In this document: piece after piece, positions 22,408 through 34,841 of the stretch
How the letters are laid out: each line of letters opens with the position of its first letter
Numbering within the stretch: position 1 is the first letter of the stretch
Source of the DNA: Serpula lacrymans var. lacrymans S7.9
Lineage: Eukaryota; Basidiomycota; Agaricomycetes; Boletales; Serpulaceae
DNA length: 64,000 nucleotides
Assembly: GCF_000218685.1 (NCBI RefSeq)
Contig: NW_006763291.1
Location: forward strand, 2,140,308-2,204,307
Direction of reading: 5' to 3'
Made by a program: the position numbers and the translations under genes
Notes under the pieces: model-generated
What the model saw: only the letters and a program-made list of their open reading frames with translations
Databases searched by the model: none
What the model was told of the DNA's origin: nothing

Positions 22408-25311
22408 ATGGCTTCTGGATACGCCCCACCCCCTCCACAAGAGAGAGAACTCCAGCCTCATCCTTACCTTCATGAACCTCTTCTGTACATTTCTAATCTC
22501 CCCCCTTTTGTTATGGATGAAAATCTTGCTCTGGCGTTCCAAGCTTGTGCGCCTTTCAGACTTAATATCACGCGTGATGGCAGCAACCGCCCGCTGTCGG
22601 GCACCATCGAGTTTAAATACCTTGAGAAAGGTCGATTCTGTGTGTTAGGACTCATTGTATATCCCACTAATACCGTCTCTTTCTTCTTTCAGCTGAAAAA
22701 GCACTTGCCACTCTGCAATCGCGTCCAATTCTTGGTCTTCAGCCACCCGTACTCTTGGTCTTATCTCCTTATACTCCAACAAATCCACCGACCCCCTTAC
22801 CTCCTCCTTCTGCGTCTCCTCGGCTAGTGAAGCATTTACCCGTCGGCTACTCCGATTTCCAGTTATACGACATTTTTAGGACCTACGGTGCACTTGCGTC
22901 TGTACGCACGCAAACTGGATTCGGTAGCGATACTGGTGTCGTCGAGTTCTGGCGTGAAGAGGATGCACGAATGGCAGAAGAAGCTATGCATTGCGCTGAA
23001 GTGGAAGGCCAAAATATAGCTGTGCAAGTATACCAAGCCAGGCGAGCGAGTGGCAACGTATCCGAGTTTAGCGCCAATGCTCCGACCTTCGTTCCTTCGG
23101 GGTCCGTTTTCCCTTACCCAACGCAGGTATGTGCTTTCTGATGTGATCTACGAGGTATTTCTAACCCGGGGTATCAGTACTCCCCGCCTCGTGCGAGTCC
23201 TTTCCCTATGAGGAGTTCGCCTGTATTTGTCCACGGTCCTGGCCAGCAGGTTCAACTCGCTCCGATGAGTGGCCCTGGCTCAAACAGTCACAGTGGCCTC
23301 ATTGATCCGTGCAATCTTTTCTGCAAAGTATGTTCCATGGTCATATGGCTAGGAACGACTCAATAAGGTGTTCTGTATAGAATCTGGATCCAGAAATAGA
23401 TTCCAATGGTTTATTTGCGCACTTCCGTCAGGTAAGATTGTCGAGTTATCAATCTGGTCGTTGTTTCTGATGAGCCTCCTTTCTTAGTTCGGGCAGATTG
23501 TAAGGTACGGATACTGTGGCTTTGACAATCGCATATAGTGACCCACCAATAGTGCTCGCGTCATGCGGAACGAGAATGGGGACAGTCGTGGTTTCGGTTT
23601 TGTTTCTTTCCAGACGCCTGATCAAGGTACTCATCATGCTATGCGTTGTTTGTGTCAAACTGCGGTTGATGACAGCGTCTTGATTAACAGCTTCGGCTGC
23701 TATGCATGCGATGAATGGCATGGTCTTCGGTTCTAAGCAGTTAGTTGTCCGGCTTCATGAACCGAAACAATTGCGGCAGGAAAAGCTGGCGCAGCGCTTT
23801 GGTCACAATGGTCACCCCAGAAGCGCCAGTGGAGCAACAAGCCCTACTGCAAGCGAAGGTGGGGAAAGTTATGTTGGTTGGTCCAGCCCACGTCATGTTT
23901 CTTCAGCATTGGGTTCCCCTGTTATCAGTCATCTCGACGGACCCGGGAGGGGAAGAAGAGGATCTGGGAGCTATTACAATGTCAGCTCATCTCTTTCTGC
24001 ATGGCATGGAGGCTCACGTATTTGTTGTAGGCTGCTCTCACTGGAACTCTTAATTTGCCGATGCGTTATGACGATCTTGCGGCATTGTCACCGGTCGTTC
24101 GAAAGGAAGTACTGACGGGCGAGTTAAGTCGACGGATCAAGGCAACAGACTCGGTCCCTGCTGGAGATATCGACACTGTCGTTGAATCTCTTGTTAGTCT
24201 GTCTCTCAGCGAGGTCGTGTCAGGTTTCCAAGACCCCGCCAAATTTACTGATCAGATTCAAAATGCGAGAAAGTCTCTAAAGACGTCAAAGTCACCATCA
24301 CCTCCTGCAAAATCACCTTCGCCTTCAAATTCACAGGATTCTCGCCTTCTCGATCCTAATGCCCTTAACGCAACTGCCTCTGCTCCGGAACATCCTTCTA
24401 CTCCTATATCTATTTCTGCGTCGTTGTCTACACCTCCTCGTACTTCGTCGCCTTCCGGGTCGGTTCCACCAACCTCTGAAAAAGATCGCATGGCGGCAGC
24501 TGTGAGCAAACTCGAGTCGTCTCGCCAGGGCGAACTCACTGAGCTTCTGATGAGTCTACCTAAACGGGAGCGTGCTATGTGTCTTTTCAACGTTGAAGTG
24601 CTTAGAGCAAAAATCGCTGATGCCAAGATGGTCTTGGAAAGTGATGAAGTTGATGAGCCTCAGAAGATCGAAACCCAATCAGTGCAATCAGCTCCCGCAC
24701 CCGCGCCTCAAGCACCCGTAACGCCTCAGGCTAAGAAAGTCATTTCATCTGTTCAGGATTCACCTCAGACACCTGCTCTGTCTTCTCGTGGCCCTTCCGC
24801 TGCTTCTTCACCTGTTCCAGCCACGCCTGGTGCACCTTCGCATACTATTGCATCGCTTGCGCGTTTGCCTGCTGCTGAAATTGTCAAGCTAGCCAACTCT
24901 TCATCTGCGACTGGGCTGCCTTTGCCCAAAGCTGATCCATTGGTTGTAAAAACCACCGACGAGTTTGTAGACAGTTTACTCGACAAGCCAATTCAGGTCC
25001 AGAAGCAGCAGTTGGGTGATAAACTGTACGTGAAATGCTTTTCGTTATGGTTTGAATATATCTCATTCATATTCCCCATGATGTAATAGATGGCGGACGA
25101 TCAAGTCATTTGGTATCAAGGGAGCTGTGCGTTATCTTTTATTCCTTTTATCTTCATTTGAAAATAATACATATGCATATAGCCCAAGCTTACCATCGCT
25201 CTTCTGGATCAAGACGATCTCCGTGCCTTGGCGCACCTCATGAATAGTTATCCATCTGTTCTCAAGGAGAAGGCTCTTCTGCTCCAGACTGCTCAGACTG
25301 GTAGCAAGTAA
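22408..25311 (+). CDS. rrm4: Rrm4-like endosomal mRNA-transport protein (3 RRM + 3 MLLE)
   Basis: In Ustilago maydis, Rrm4 binds mRNAs and rides on early endosomes through MLLE-Upa1 contacts, moving mRNA and ribosomes along microtubules in hyphae. Ten exons join in phase: 22408-22630, 22693-23126, 23178-23327, 23381-23431, 23488-23504 (17 nt), 23553-23626, 23691-23980, 24031-25025, 25090-25126 and 25183-25311, giving 799 aa, close to my recollection of about 790 aa for U. maydis Rrm4. RRM1 spans about residues 25-100 (LLYISNLPPF), RRM2 118-190 (RLVKHLPVGYSDFQLYDIF), and RRM3 264-345 (NLFCKNLDPEID, RGFGFVSFQTPDQA). MLLE-like helical domains lie at about 433-493, 566-616 and 725-790; the last reads VQKQQLGDKLW and LTIALLDQDDLRALAHLM. 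Ser/Pro-rich linkers separate them. A general poly(A)-binding protein would have four RRMs and a single MLLE, so Rrm4 is the better fit. Confidence 0.88.
23488..23504 (+). other. 17-nt microexon inside RRM3 of the Rrm4-like gene
   Basis: The exon carries FGQIV plus two bases, between TTAG and GTACGG. Only this donor, not the GTAAGG five bases earlier, keeps phase and yields FGQIVSARVMRNENG, the standard RRM beta-2 region. Confidence 0.7.
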
Positions 25312-26042
25312 TTGCCTTCCCATTTTCTATTCTCTTGCGTTCGGTACTTTGAGCTTTTACGTCCTTCTCATTTTAGTTGGAGTCCTTGACGGCACACATA
25401 CTAGGAGGAATAGAGGAATACATTCTCGGAAGTTTCACATTTGCTAATTCTTCATCTATCTTGACTTTACCCTCTTTTCATTTGATTTTTCTGCTGGCCT
25501 TCACCATTATATTCCGGTAACATTTTACAACTCGATGTCCCAATCTTATTTGTTAACGACTTTTACGACCCATTTCTGATCGATTTTGTGTCTTGATCGC
25601 TTTCCAGTTACTGAGACAACCATATTACTCCTTTTTCTTTACCAATCTTATTCACCTGCACACAAAAATATGGTGTTTTCTTCTCGGGACGGCCTAAAGA
25701 ATGTTAAGGAAGCAATCAATGCACATAAGTATCGTCTTCGTCAAGGTCCAGTCCCGTCGGACAACTTCTAATCTTAGTTGAAAGCGAAGTTTATGTCTTC
25801 ATGGTTGTGATGATACAGGCGAACGATCGGAGGACACGTATCAAGAGCACCTTAATTTTATGACATAACGTACGTTAAGCAGAATCAGGATATGGTTTGA
25901 TATTTTTTGGGAGTCGTATCGAACTTGCCCCTAAATCTCGGGTATGTCAGGAAGACTTCGAACGGACCAAACCGCTCGAGCTAAGGTACATAACGAAAAG
26001 ATGGAGCCTAGATAAAGGGATGTGTTACGCCGTGTTAGTCAT
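25312..26042. other. Convergent intergenic region; one 33-codon frame
   Basis: This lies between the Rrm4-like stop and the permease stop. A small frame from the ATG at 25671 to 25771 (MVFSSRDGLKNVKEAINAHK and 13 more residues) has a fair start context and ends in a stop. It matches nothing I recognise and may be chance within a 3' UTR. Confidence 0.35.
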
Positions 26043-28309
26043 TCACAGCAACGACGATCTAGGAGACAATAGATAACAGAGAAAGCCACGCGCCTTGTCT
26101 GCTAATTCCGAGGTATCTACTTTGGCATCAGGGTCAGGTTTGCCGTAGAGTTTATCCCTACGTTGGTTGTCCCATCGAAATGATACCTGAACAGGAGATC
26201 AACCCCGGGAGCAAATTTCCAATTTGTAAATTTCAAAAAATAGCGATGAAATTACTGACGCTTAAGAGAATGGCGCAAAGAGCAGCCAAGAGCTCTAGTC
26301 CACATGTAACTGAAAAAGCTCCATGCTATCAGTGCAAATTTGGGTTTTGGGTGCCACATACTAGAAAATCCTTTGCTGGTTATACAATATTATATCAGAA
26401 CGTCGGTAATTGGTTTTCGATGAAGCACGCACGTATAGGTTGGCCCTTCGCTCAAGGGATAGATGTGAGATCCAAGAATGCTTCCAATCTGACCAATTGC
26501 TCCGTAGATCGGGACGCCGGTCGCCCTCTTGGTCTCCGAACCAAGGTTATGTACAACTTTCATTACCGCAATATTAATGAAGCGGCAAAAACAAAAACAC
26601 AAAAAAGCGACGTGACGCACACCAGGCGTTAACAAGGCCAATGCTTGTATAAGTTCCACTTGTGATACAAAAGGTGGCGAAATACCGAATATGTTGATTG
26701 TTCGGAATAGCTAAAAGTAAACTGGCAGAGCGGTTGATATGTTTCAGGATCGTTGAAAATAAACCGGTTAACGCACATATATCCGATGACTCCAATCAAA
26801 CAGGAAGCTGCGGTGAAGATACCTCTACTCTGCATTCTGTCAGATGAGTAGGACAGAAGTACCATAGCAATTCCTGCGGATGCATACGGAGGCACAGTCA
26901 GAAGCTGTGCCACGGCATTTGCTGTCGTGAGGAAACAATTGAGAAAAGATGCGCCCAACGCACATAATGCAGAATTTGACTTACAATGACCTAATGTTTT
27001 AATTATAGTTGGTAGAAATGCTGAAATTGACGCTAAAGCACAGTTAAGTCCAAAATAGATAACTCCTGCCACATATACCTGGGAAAAGATAAGCTAAGAC
27101 GGGCAATAGGATGAGCTTGATACTTACCCTCCAGTCAAGAAAGGCGGCAATGATGTGTCCTAATGACAGGTGAATATATCCAGGGTATCGGAGTCAGAGA
27201 TTGATCGCTTACTTCGATTGATAGTGTGCCCGGTGTCGCCACTAGTACCCCTCGACATTCTGTCCAGAGCTAGCTTACGTTCCGACTCAGTGAGAAAACT
27301 AGTCGAGTCCGGCCGATCTGGAAGGATGAATAGACATAAGATCCCAAGTAAGATAGTTGGTGCACCCTAGAGATTGGTTAGCGAAAGGTAAGACGACTGA
27401 CCATATCAGTGAACTGCTGAGACTAACCTCGATGATGAACAGAAGCCTCCACTGAGCGATGATGGGCTGTGAATGCTGGATACCAAAAGCTATTAGACCA
27501 CCAAAGGCACCTGCAACAGCAGCAAAGCCAAGCCAATAAGCCAACCGCGTGCCATATTCTGCTTTTGTATAGTAAAAAGCTAAATATAATTTTATCAGTC
27601 GCTATACAGGTGAAAAGGATCTTTACGCCTACAATAATATACAACGATAGCAGGTCCAAAGCCAGCTTCAAAAACTCCTAGTCCCAAACGCGCCACTACC
27701 AGTCCGGCAAAATTCTGGGCTGTCGCCTGCCTATATGCTTGAAAAAAATATCGACGGATGAGAAAAAACACTGCTCTAACCATTAATGTAGAGCATAGAC
27801 CCCAAGCAATAGCAGCACTGCCTATCCATATGCGCGGGTTATTATATTTCGACAATATACCACCAGGAACTTGGCATATAATCTAAAAATCAGCTCATTA
27901 AATTAGATCTAGTTCGACCTGACAGCGAAAGGACTCATTACATAAGTAATGAAGAATGCTGAATACACCGTAGCGAAGAGTTCTCCTGTAGGATCGCCAC
28001 CGAGGACGTCTTCCGGTAGTCCTTGCAGACGCGCATTGCCCAAGTTGGATCGATCCAAGTCTGCATGATAAATAGGGCTCAGATCAAGCTCATCGGAGCA
28101 ATATCCCTGGTTGAAGTAGGATATTAAGACTTACATGCGAACAAATAGAGAAGACACGTTATAGGTAGGATCCGCCTGTCGAGCTTCCGCAAAAGCCGCT
28201 TCTCTTCTGTAAACTGATCGAGCGGAATAGGAACGTCGGCTTGATCTATCCTAGATTCCAAGTTTTCCGCATCATCATTTGAGTAGTCTTCTACAATCAA
28301 AGATGGCAT
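26043..28309 (-). CDS. Dal5/TNA1-type MFS permease
   Basis: This is an anion:cation-symporter-type MFS carrier and the paralogue of the 5620-7972 gene. The ATG at 28309 opens a roughly 45-residue acidic cytoplasmic tail, then RRILPITCLLYLFAYLDRSN. That junction is intact here, with a standard GTAAGT donor. The order continues GNARLQGLPEDVLGGDPTG, QVPGGILSKYNNPRIW, LVVARLGLGVFEAGFGPA, AYWLGFAAVAGAFGGLIAFG, LFIIE, LPDRPDSTSFLTESERK, DWRVYVAGVIYFGLNCAL, a QLLTVPPYASAGIAMVLL block, SSDRMQSRGIFTAASCLIG, SGTYTSIGLVNAW, a HNLGSETKRATGVPIYGAIG block, a 14-nt microexon at 26362-26375, GLELLAALCAILLS, and the tail RWDNQRRDKLYGKPDPDAKV. Roughly 500 aa with 12 predicted helices; no break was seen. The substrate (allantoate, nicotinate, other carboxylates) is not deducible. 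Confidence 0.88.
26362..26375 (-). other. 14-nt microexon of the second MFS permease
   Basis: It encodes KGFS before the eleventh helix, between a CCAG acceptor and a GTATGT donor, and joins in phase to ITCGLELL. It has the same size, phase and place as 6064-6077. Confidence 0.7.
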
Positions 28310-28856
28310 ACTATCTAAATCTTCGACCTTCAGTCGTTATCACAAAAAACGCAGATGACAGTGTTCACAAACCTGAGGACAACGTAGTGAAATACTATAT
28401 GACTATTTGAGTGCAGCTCTTTTTCCAGCTATACCTAAAAGAAATAAAATCATTAGCTTTTCCGTATGCTCAGTACAAGTCAAGCACGGTACACTCACAA
28501 TTATGTGCAGTACTACTATTCGCTACAGAGAATGAGGACCGTACGAGTCACGGGTGACATGACTTTCCCGACGGTGCGATCGGGGTCTCACTGGCATACC
28601 GGTAAATTCTCACGCTGTACAGAGTGACAGCACGTGCCTTTAAAAAAAGTGGAACGTGAAGATGACCTGATTTTTGCAGGCCTTCAAATACTCTGTATCT
28701 TCACAGTACTTTTTGCTTTTCTTCACTCACTCCCCTCACTCCAGCTCCTTCTTTCTGTGAGTACTTCTTCCTACTACCATTGTATATTGCATACACTTTG
28801 TTTCATTTTGCGAAGACATCTATATTGACTTCGCCTTGTAGTTCTATACCCTCAAA
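28310..28856. other. Divergent promoter of MFS permease and ERG6
   Basis: About 550 bp separate the two start codons. The half next to ERG6 (28690-28856) is strongly T/C-rich, as in many basidiomycete core promoters. No discrete motif is claimed. Confidence 0.5.
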
Positions 28857-30110
28857 ATGTCTACTGAATACCAGGATGGCCGACAAGAAAATCGTGTCGA
28901 GAATTACACGAAGTTTTGGCAAAAAGACGTCAACAAAGAAGGCGAAACTGACAACCAAAACCGCGTTGAGAACTACACGGACGTCATAAATGGTATGATA
29001 CAGACTTGGCGCTCAAATTGCTACCTCAAAAACTAACGATACATCAGGTTACTACGATGGTGCCACCGAACTATATGAATATGGCTGGGCACAGTCGTTC
29101 CATTTCTCACGTTTCTACAAAGGGGAAGCCTTCGCAGCCTCTTTGGCTCGTCATGAGCATTATCTTGCCTCGCAAATGTCTCTCCGACCTGGTATGAGGG
29201 TTTTGGATGTTGGATGTGGTGTTGGTGGCCCTGCGCGCGAGATTGCCCGTTTCGCCGATGTCAACATAGTTGGCCTCAACAACAATGATTTCCAAATCCA
29301 GCGCGCAAGGAAATATACCAAGCGTGCAGGGCTTGAGGACAATATCACTTTTGTCAAAGGCGACTTCATGAAGCTCTCTGAACAATTTGGCCCGAACTCA
29401 TTTGATGCTGGTATGTACTAGAGTCTCATTATGCTATACGGTCTCGCCTGAAGAAAATTTCAGTTTACGCTATCGAAGCCACGGTTCATGCCCCAACGTG
29501 GGAGGGTGTATACGGTGAAATCATGAAAGTTCTGAAGCCAGGAGGAGTGGTATGTCTTCCATTCTTATGTACTCTGGCATGTGCTCATTGTTACTGTAGT
29601 TTGGTGTCTACGAGTGGTGCATGACGGATGCATGGGACCCGTCCATTCCATCTCACAAGGCACTTGGTCACGAGATCGAATTCGGGAACGGCATTCCAGA
29701 GATGCGACCTCTTGCCAAGGCCAGGGAAGCCATGAAGACCGTTGGCTTTGTGATCGAACACGAGGAAGATCTCGCTGAGCGTCATGATGAGGTTCCATGG
29801 TATTATCCCCTCGAGGGTGATGTCTGGAAGGCCCAGACTGCTTGGGACTATTTCACGGTTTGGAGAATGAGCTGGAGCGGCAAACTGGTATCCCACAATG
29901 CTATCAGAATGCTTGAATTCTGTGGTTTTCTACCCAAGGGTACGTGGGAAGTTGGCGAATCATTGAAAACTGCTGCAGATGCACTGGTTCGTGGAGGCCA
30001 GACTAAGGTATGCGTACGGATTCATTGACATGGGTATCTGATGTTAACCATTTTCACAGCTGTTCACACCGATGTATCTCGCTGTCTGCCGCAAGCCCGC
30101 AGAAAACTAA
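28857..30110 (+). CDS. ERG6: Sterol 24-C-methyltransferase
   Basis: Erg6 uses SAM to methylate C-24 of zymosterol-type intermediates in ergosterol synthesis, at the ER and lipid droplets. Five exons begin with 28857-28992 and end with AVCRKPAEN at 30110, giving about 345 aa, the family's normal size. Sequence features: [12 protein letters not shown] and a second RVENYT near the N-terminus, the family signature [20 protein letters not shown], then [20 protein letters not shown]. The SAM-binding motif I is [18 protein letters not shown], followed by [13 protein letters not shown] and [11 protein letters not shown]. The C-terminal sterol methyltransferase domain contains [31 protein letters not shown] and GLxTA-like [19 protein letters not shown]. 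The ATG is the first in frame after a pyrimidine-rich leader. No lesion was seen. Confidence 0.95.
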
Positions 30111-30352
30111 GTGTTCGACGTATAATCTTCTAGTATATATACCCTTAATGTCTACATAGAGATCTTGGAGATGCGCTTCATGCAATGTCATTCGTTTATG
30201 CAGGGGCAGTAGGCCTTGAGGATTTTAACTGCGGTGCGGCATGAATCCGATCTGTGGGGAGAGCTGGGAAATGAGACCGAATCCGTCGGCAAAGCCCGAC
30301 ATGCTGGCATAGTGCCAGTGATCTGTGGCTGAGATGCACTGATGCCCTCACG

Positions 30353-31779
30353 ATGTCGAGCGATCCTAGCATGAGCAAACCCAGGTTACCGAAAGCCTAT
30401 ACAGACGAACAGCTCCTCTTTCTCCGTAACCACCTCTCAGAATTCGAAAAACGCTCCCATGGCTCCATTCGAGGAGATGCTAAGAAATTTGCACTCGAAC
30501 GAGCAAATGAATTCATCGCACACTTCGGTCTTCCAGACGAATTTGAAGGTGTAGAGGAGCCTGAACCCCGGTTTCGAGAGGTGAGGTTTTATCTCGGCAT
30601 ATTTGCTCCTGGGACTTATCGAGTGTCAAGCAAATCTATAATTGGTATAAAAATACAGTTGGCAGAGCGAGAAGGAAGCTAGAGGGAAGACCTAGGTCAG
30701 CAAAGAAAGCAGCAGAGAAAGGTTTGGATCATTCCTTATCGGTCTTGCGGACGCTGCAACTGATTCTCTGTCCTTCAGCTGCTGCATTAGCCGCTCAAAA
30801 TACCATCAGTTGGAACCCAAACCTAGCTTCACCAACTACCGTTCCGTATGCTGCTCAAACCAATGGACGGAACATCGCCCCGTCGTCTCAGGCGGCACAG
30901 CAGACAGCTATTCAGATCCAGTACAACGGATATCAACCATCTGGATCTATGAGCACGCCTGCTCCCAGTATCTCATTAAATGTTACCAAGGCGACTCTTC
31001 GAGAGGCGCTGCTAACACCTGCCGTCGACACAGCTACTCTATCATCCTTAATACAGAACTACATTTTATCTTACCCATCTACAATCCCGCTCACACCCGT
31101 TGTACAAGTTCTCTTTGATGCTGTATCTTCATCATCTTCATCTCAGTCTGCATCCCGTGGCATTTCAACCAATGAAACTATCTACAGCCTGCTTCGCCGT
31201 TTCCTCGACGCTTGCTCATACTTTCCTACATCCCTTATACATGCAGGTGTATCCGGTCCTCTATCGGGTCCACGTGCTCTTCAGATGGCAATCCGCAAAT
31301 CATCTGTCTGGGTCCCTAGTGGATCTTCTCCAGGTGTTTCTTCCATGACCGATGAGATGGAGCGCATTGCAGCTGACCGTCAGCGTCGGAAAGAATATAT
31401 ACAATGGGCCCAGATCCATGCCGCAGCTTTGGAGCTCGGTATCTTTGCCGTTCGAGGAAACTCAGAGGTCGGCTATTCGGTGGGACAATCTTTCTCGGAC
31501 ATGATGGTTCGAGATGCAGTATGGGAGCAGGATGAGGCAGAATGGGTCGCTGGTATCTGTGTCTTGCGAGCCATCATCCGAACAAGCTCAACCGGTCAAA
31601 GGGAGGAATATGAACAACTCCTAAGGACTTATGAAGGAAGGTGGAAAGAAATTAAAGACGAAGCACGACAGGCTCTTGTGACGGTCAGATTATTCATATT
31701 TATCACCACGCGTTTTACTAATAACTTGGTATAGGACGTTTTACTTGGTGCCAAAGAGGACCTTAGTCGTTTAGAATAA
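30353..31779 (+). CDS. Conserved basidiomycete-type protein, unknown function
   Basis: I do not recognise a named family. Four exons join in phase: 30353-30580 or so, then starting CAA ATC TAT near 30635, the long third exon from about 30779 to 31684, and a last exon ending LSRLE at 31779; about 410 aa. The first 80 residues are charged and helical (TDEQLLFLRNHLSEFEKRS, KKFALERANEFIAHFG). They lead into a very basic segment, IYNWYKNTVGRARRKLEGRP then KKAAEK, which could bind nucleic acid. A Ser/Pro/Gln-rich linker follows, then a long helical C-terminal region (EYIQWAQIHAAALELGIFAV). The basic segment next to a structured N-terminus suggests a chromatin or transcription role, but that is a guess. 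Confidence 0.7.
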
Positions 31780-32137
31780 TACCTTATATTGTGAAGTGGT
31801 ATCTGCGATATCCCCTATCACTTCAGAGCTTTTTCGCGTTATGTTGTACTTTGGAGTTGTACAACTACGCCTATTTAATTGTAGACTTCCGGCATTTCAA
31901 TACTGTATCGTATCGAGTTCTGGTCATATTACATAGTACCATTGTAATTTCCGAGCTTGTGCTCGACCAAAAATAATGCCAACAAGCATTTGCGTACAAT
32001 AAATGCAGTTAGAAAACGTGGTTGAATAAGGATACACCTTGAATCAAAAATTATGCACAAAAGCCAACGAAACAACAGTCAAACCTGAAGGCGAAAAAGC
32101 TCGATGATAATGGACCAGTAAGCCATACCCTGAATAT
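31780..32137. other. Convergent 3' flanks
   Basis: These 358 bp lie between the stop codons of the unknown protein and RAD52. No gene or repeat was seen. Confidence 0.5.
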
Positions 32138-34426
32138 TCAACGTTTTGCTCGTTTGACGTCTCCAGACACGCTCATGTCAAGTGCCGCTAACGGCTCCCG
32201 TCTGAGAGATGACCCTCCATTAGGTTGTTGTGCCAAACCCATACCTGGGAGAGGTCGTCGACTTCCTCCTGATGCCCTACCAAGACAAAGCTGAGCACAA
32301 CAGAGAAAGACGACGCATATAGGGGACCTTACTGCATTGCTTCGGCATTTCTTTTCAATCCCGAACTACTTGACGAGGTCTTCCCATGTTGTGCAGGCTG
32401 GGGATGGCTGGGCCTCGGTTGAGCAGTGGGATTGTTCTGGATACACTGATTGAGTATAGGACCAGGAAGCGCGTAGAATACCATACCATTATAGAAGATT
32501 GTACAGGCCCACTCGGTGAGGTGGCAGACCGTTTCATATTGTTCTCCAAAGGAACAACAATATGGGATACATTGGGCGAGGTGACTCCAACGGTATTTTG
32601 ACCACTCATTGGACGGTTCCCATTACTTGATGGTTTAACCACAGAACTGGAGGAGGAATCGACCCGCCGTGGTGTGTCTGATCGGTTGGCCTGATTTGCA
32701 ACTGTGGAGGATGTAGAATCACCGGATGGTTGATATGATTGTAGTGCACGCGCGACTCGTTCATATGTACTGGCTCCAGAAGTCTGACGCTTGTGAGGCA
32801 TATTTTGCCCACTAGAATTTGAGCTGTTGCTCGAGGAAGTATTCGCACGATAATGGGCCTTGTTAGATTGAGCTGCAGGTGCCCCGCGCGAACCACCAAC
32901 AGAGTCGATCGGGGTTTCGCCCTCTCTGTGGTTTGAAGGTACATCATCCAGGCTGACTTCACCCACCCCCTCTTCGAAAACGATAGGTCGTCCCAGGTCT
33001 CCTTCTCCCAGGTCTACCGCAGCCAGGAATGCGTCGTCATCAGAATAAAAATGGAAAGAGTCTTCAGCTTGAATGCCTAATAATATGGTGCTCTCATCGA
33101 CCGGGGTCCCCTCTTCCGTCAATTCATTTGGTGGCGGTGATTCTACAAAGGTCACTTTTTGCTGTTGTTGTTGTAACGGGGTCTCAGGAGCATTAGGTTG
33201 TGGCCGTTGACGATGATGGGCCTGTACTTGATTGGCCGGCTTTTGAGCTGGCGTTTCAAGGGGCGTATTGAGGCCTATTTTTCTGATGTGTTGGGTATCA
33301 TTCGATAGGGGGGTATTGAGAGCTGTACTGCCTGTAGTCGTATGAGCTGGAGATTTCCCTTTCGCGTTAGGCGTGGAGGCAGCCACCGGTCCTTTGGGGA
33401 GCGATTCTGGAAGCAAGTGTCGAGGAACTGAAGAAAGCTTTACATCGCGTTCTTGTTCTGTTTTCACGGCTACTTTGCACGATTCCATGGTGGATTTTTC
33501 ATTTGGGCGAGATATTGATGCATTGATTAGAGGAGCAGTAGAGGTTGATGATACGTTTGAAGCTGGTTTTTGTATAGGTGGTTTTTGGTCGTCAAATTCT
33601 GGACGTCTGTATAATTCGCCTTTGTCAAACTTTGCCTAACAGACAGATAAACAGCGGTCAATTTAGAATATACATATGGCACTATTGTCCACTACGCACC
33701 GGCGGCACTTTGATTTTGACGATTTCCTGTGTATATGATTTGTCGTATAGGCAGTTACCGAGAAGATTCCCAAAGTTACGTAGAGAACGCTTGAGACCAT
33801 CTGTGACGGCTTCTTTCTTGCACTAGAAAACAAAAAAGTTATGCTTATGTATGCGCTATGACGAGTCAGCTTACTTTATCGAGAGCAGCACCTTTACTCT
33901 TGGAATTTTCAAGCAGGCCATATCCAACATCTTCATGAAATACACCATCTCTTAAGGTAACCCGTACAATTGCTGAAACACCAACATTATATCGTCTTGA
34001 TTCTTCGTTGTAATCGACGAAATCGGTGGATAGGCTAACCACGCTAGAGCTCCATCCATTGAAACCAAATACATCATTGGCAAGGTTGATGATTTTCCAT
34101 CCCTCTGCATACGTGAGTTTCGGCCCTCCACCGGGCCCTGGTCGTTGAGAGATGAACTCTGGTCCCAGCTTTTTATTTAACTTGGCCTGAAGAGTAGCTA
34201 TTTTGACAGCTGTATCCGAGTTATCTGTCAAATCTATCATCATAGACCGGTCGGTTGAAGAGGATGCATGGGACATATACGATCCATGCATTTGTGAATC
34301 GAAAGACATTGATCCAGAGGTGATTATGCTGGGCGGTGGAGGACCCATAGATTGTCCGAAAGGACCCATAGTAGACTGCATGAGAGTATAAGAGTTAACA
34401 AGATGGCCACTAAAGGCTCCTGCCAT
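32138..34426 (-). CDS. RAD52: RAD52 recombination mediator
   Basis: Rad52 loads Rad51 on RPA-coated DNA and anneals single strands in double-strand-break repair. From the ATG at 34426, about 75 Ser/Met-rich residues precede the conserved ring-forming domain: [91 protein letters not shown]. Across an intron it continues [24 protein letters not shown]. The second half is long, low-complexity and poorly conserved, as usual for Rad52, with a five-Gln run before KVTFVES and several acidic patches. It ends near GDVKRAKR, a basic terminus that may serve nuclear import. At least five introns are needed, including one after SSIM near 32490 and one after AEAMQ near 32335. The gene starts about 415 bp from the divergent P450. 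Confidence 0.93.
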
Positions 34427-34841
34427 CAAGAAAGGTTATACAAGACAGGCCAAAAGAAATTTGCAGCAATAGACCAGCATTGGTGGCTGTCGTGGTCACA
34501 GAAGGAGTTCTGTCGTGTACGTAACACGACATACCATGGCACGTGAAGTAAACCAGACGCGCTAGTCACGTGCAACTTATGCTTTTGCTTTTCACTTACC
34601 AGTGCCCAACTGGGACTCGGATTCTATTCAAACCAAAGGTATGTCGTCTTCTCTCTTTTATGTTATTCTCAGATTTGTACACTAGCTTCCAAACTGTCAA
34701 TCTAGATGATTCTATTCAAAATGAGGATTTTTACTTTACTAATGTGCCAACAAGGTGTTGTGGAACGAGAACCAATCGACGAGAATCGTTTGGGCTGAAT
34801 ACCTACAAAGGACAATCCGTCTTTTCGTATACCCTTCCGCC
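34427..34841. other. Divergent promoter of RAD52 and P450
   Basis: These 415 bp separate the two starts. No discrete element is claimed. Confidence 0.45.

Noticed and set aside
28857..28992. Repeated RVENYT in ERG6 as a new duplication
   Set aside because: As I recall the family, two related NYT/ENYT segments at the Erg6 N-terminus are normal, so it is not specific to this gene.
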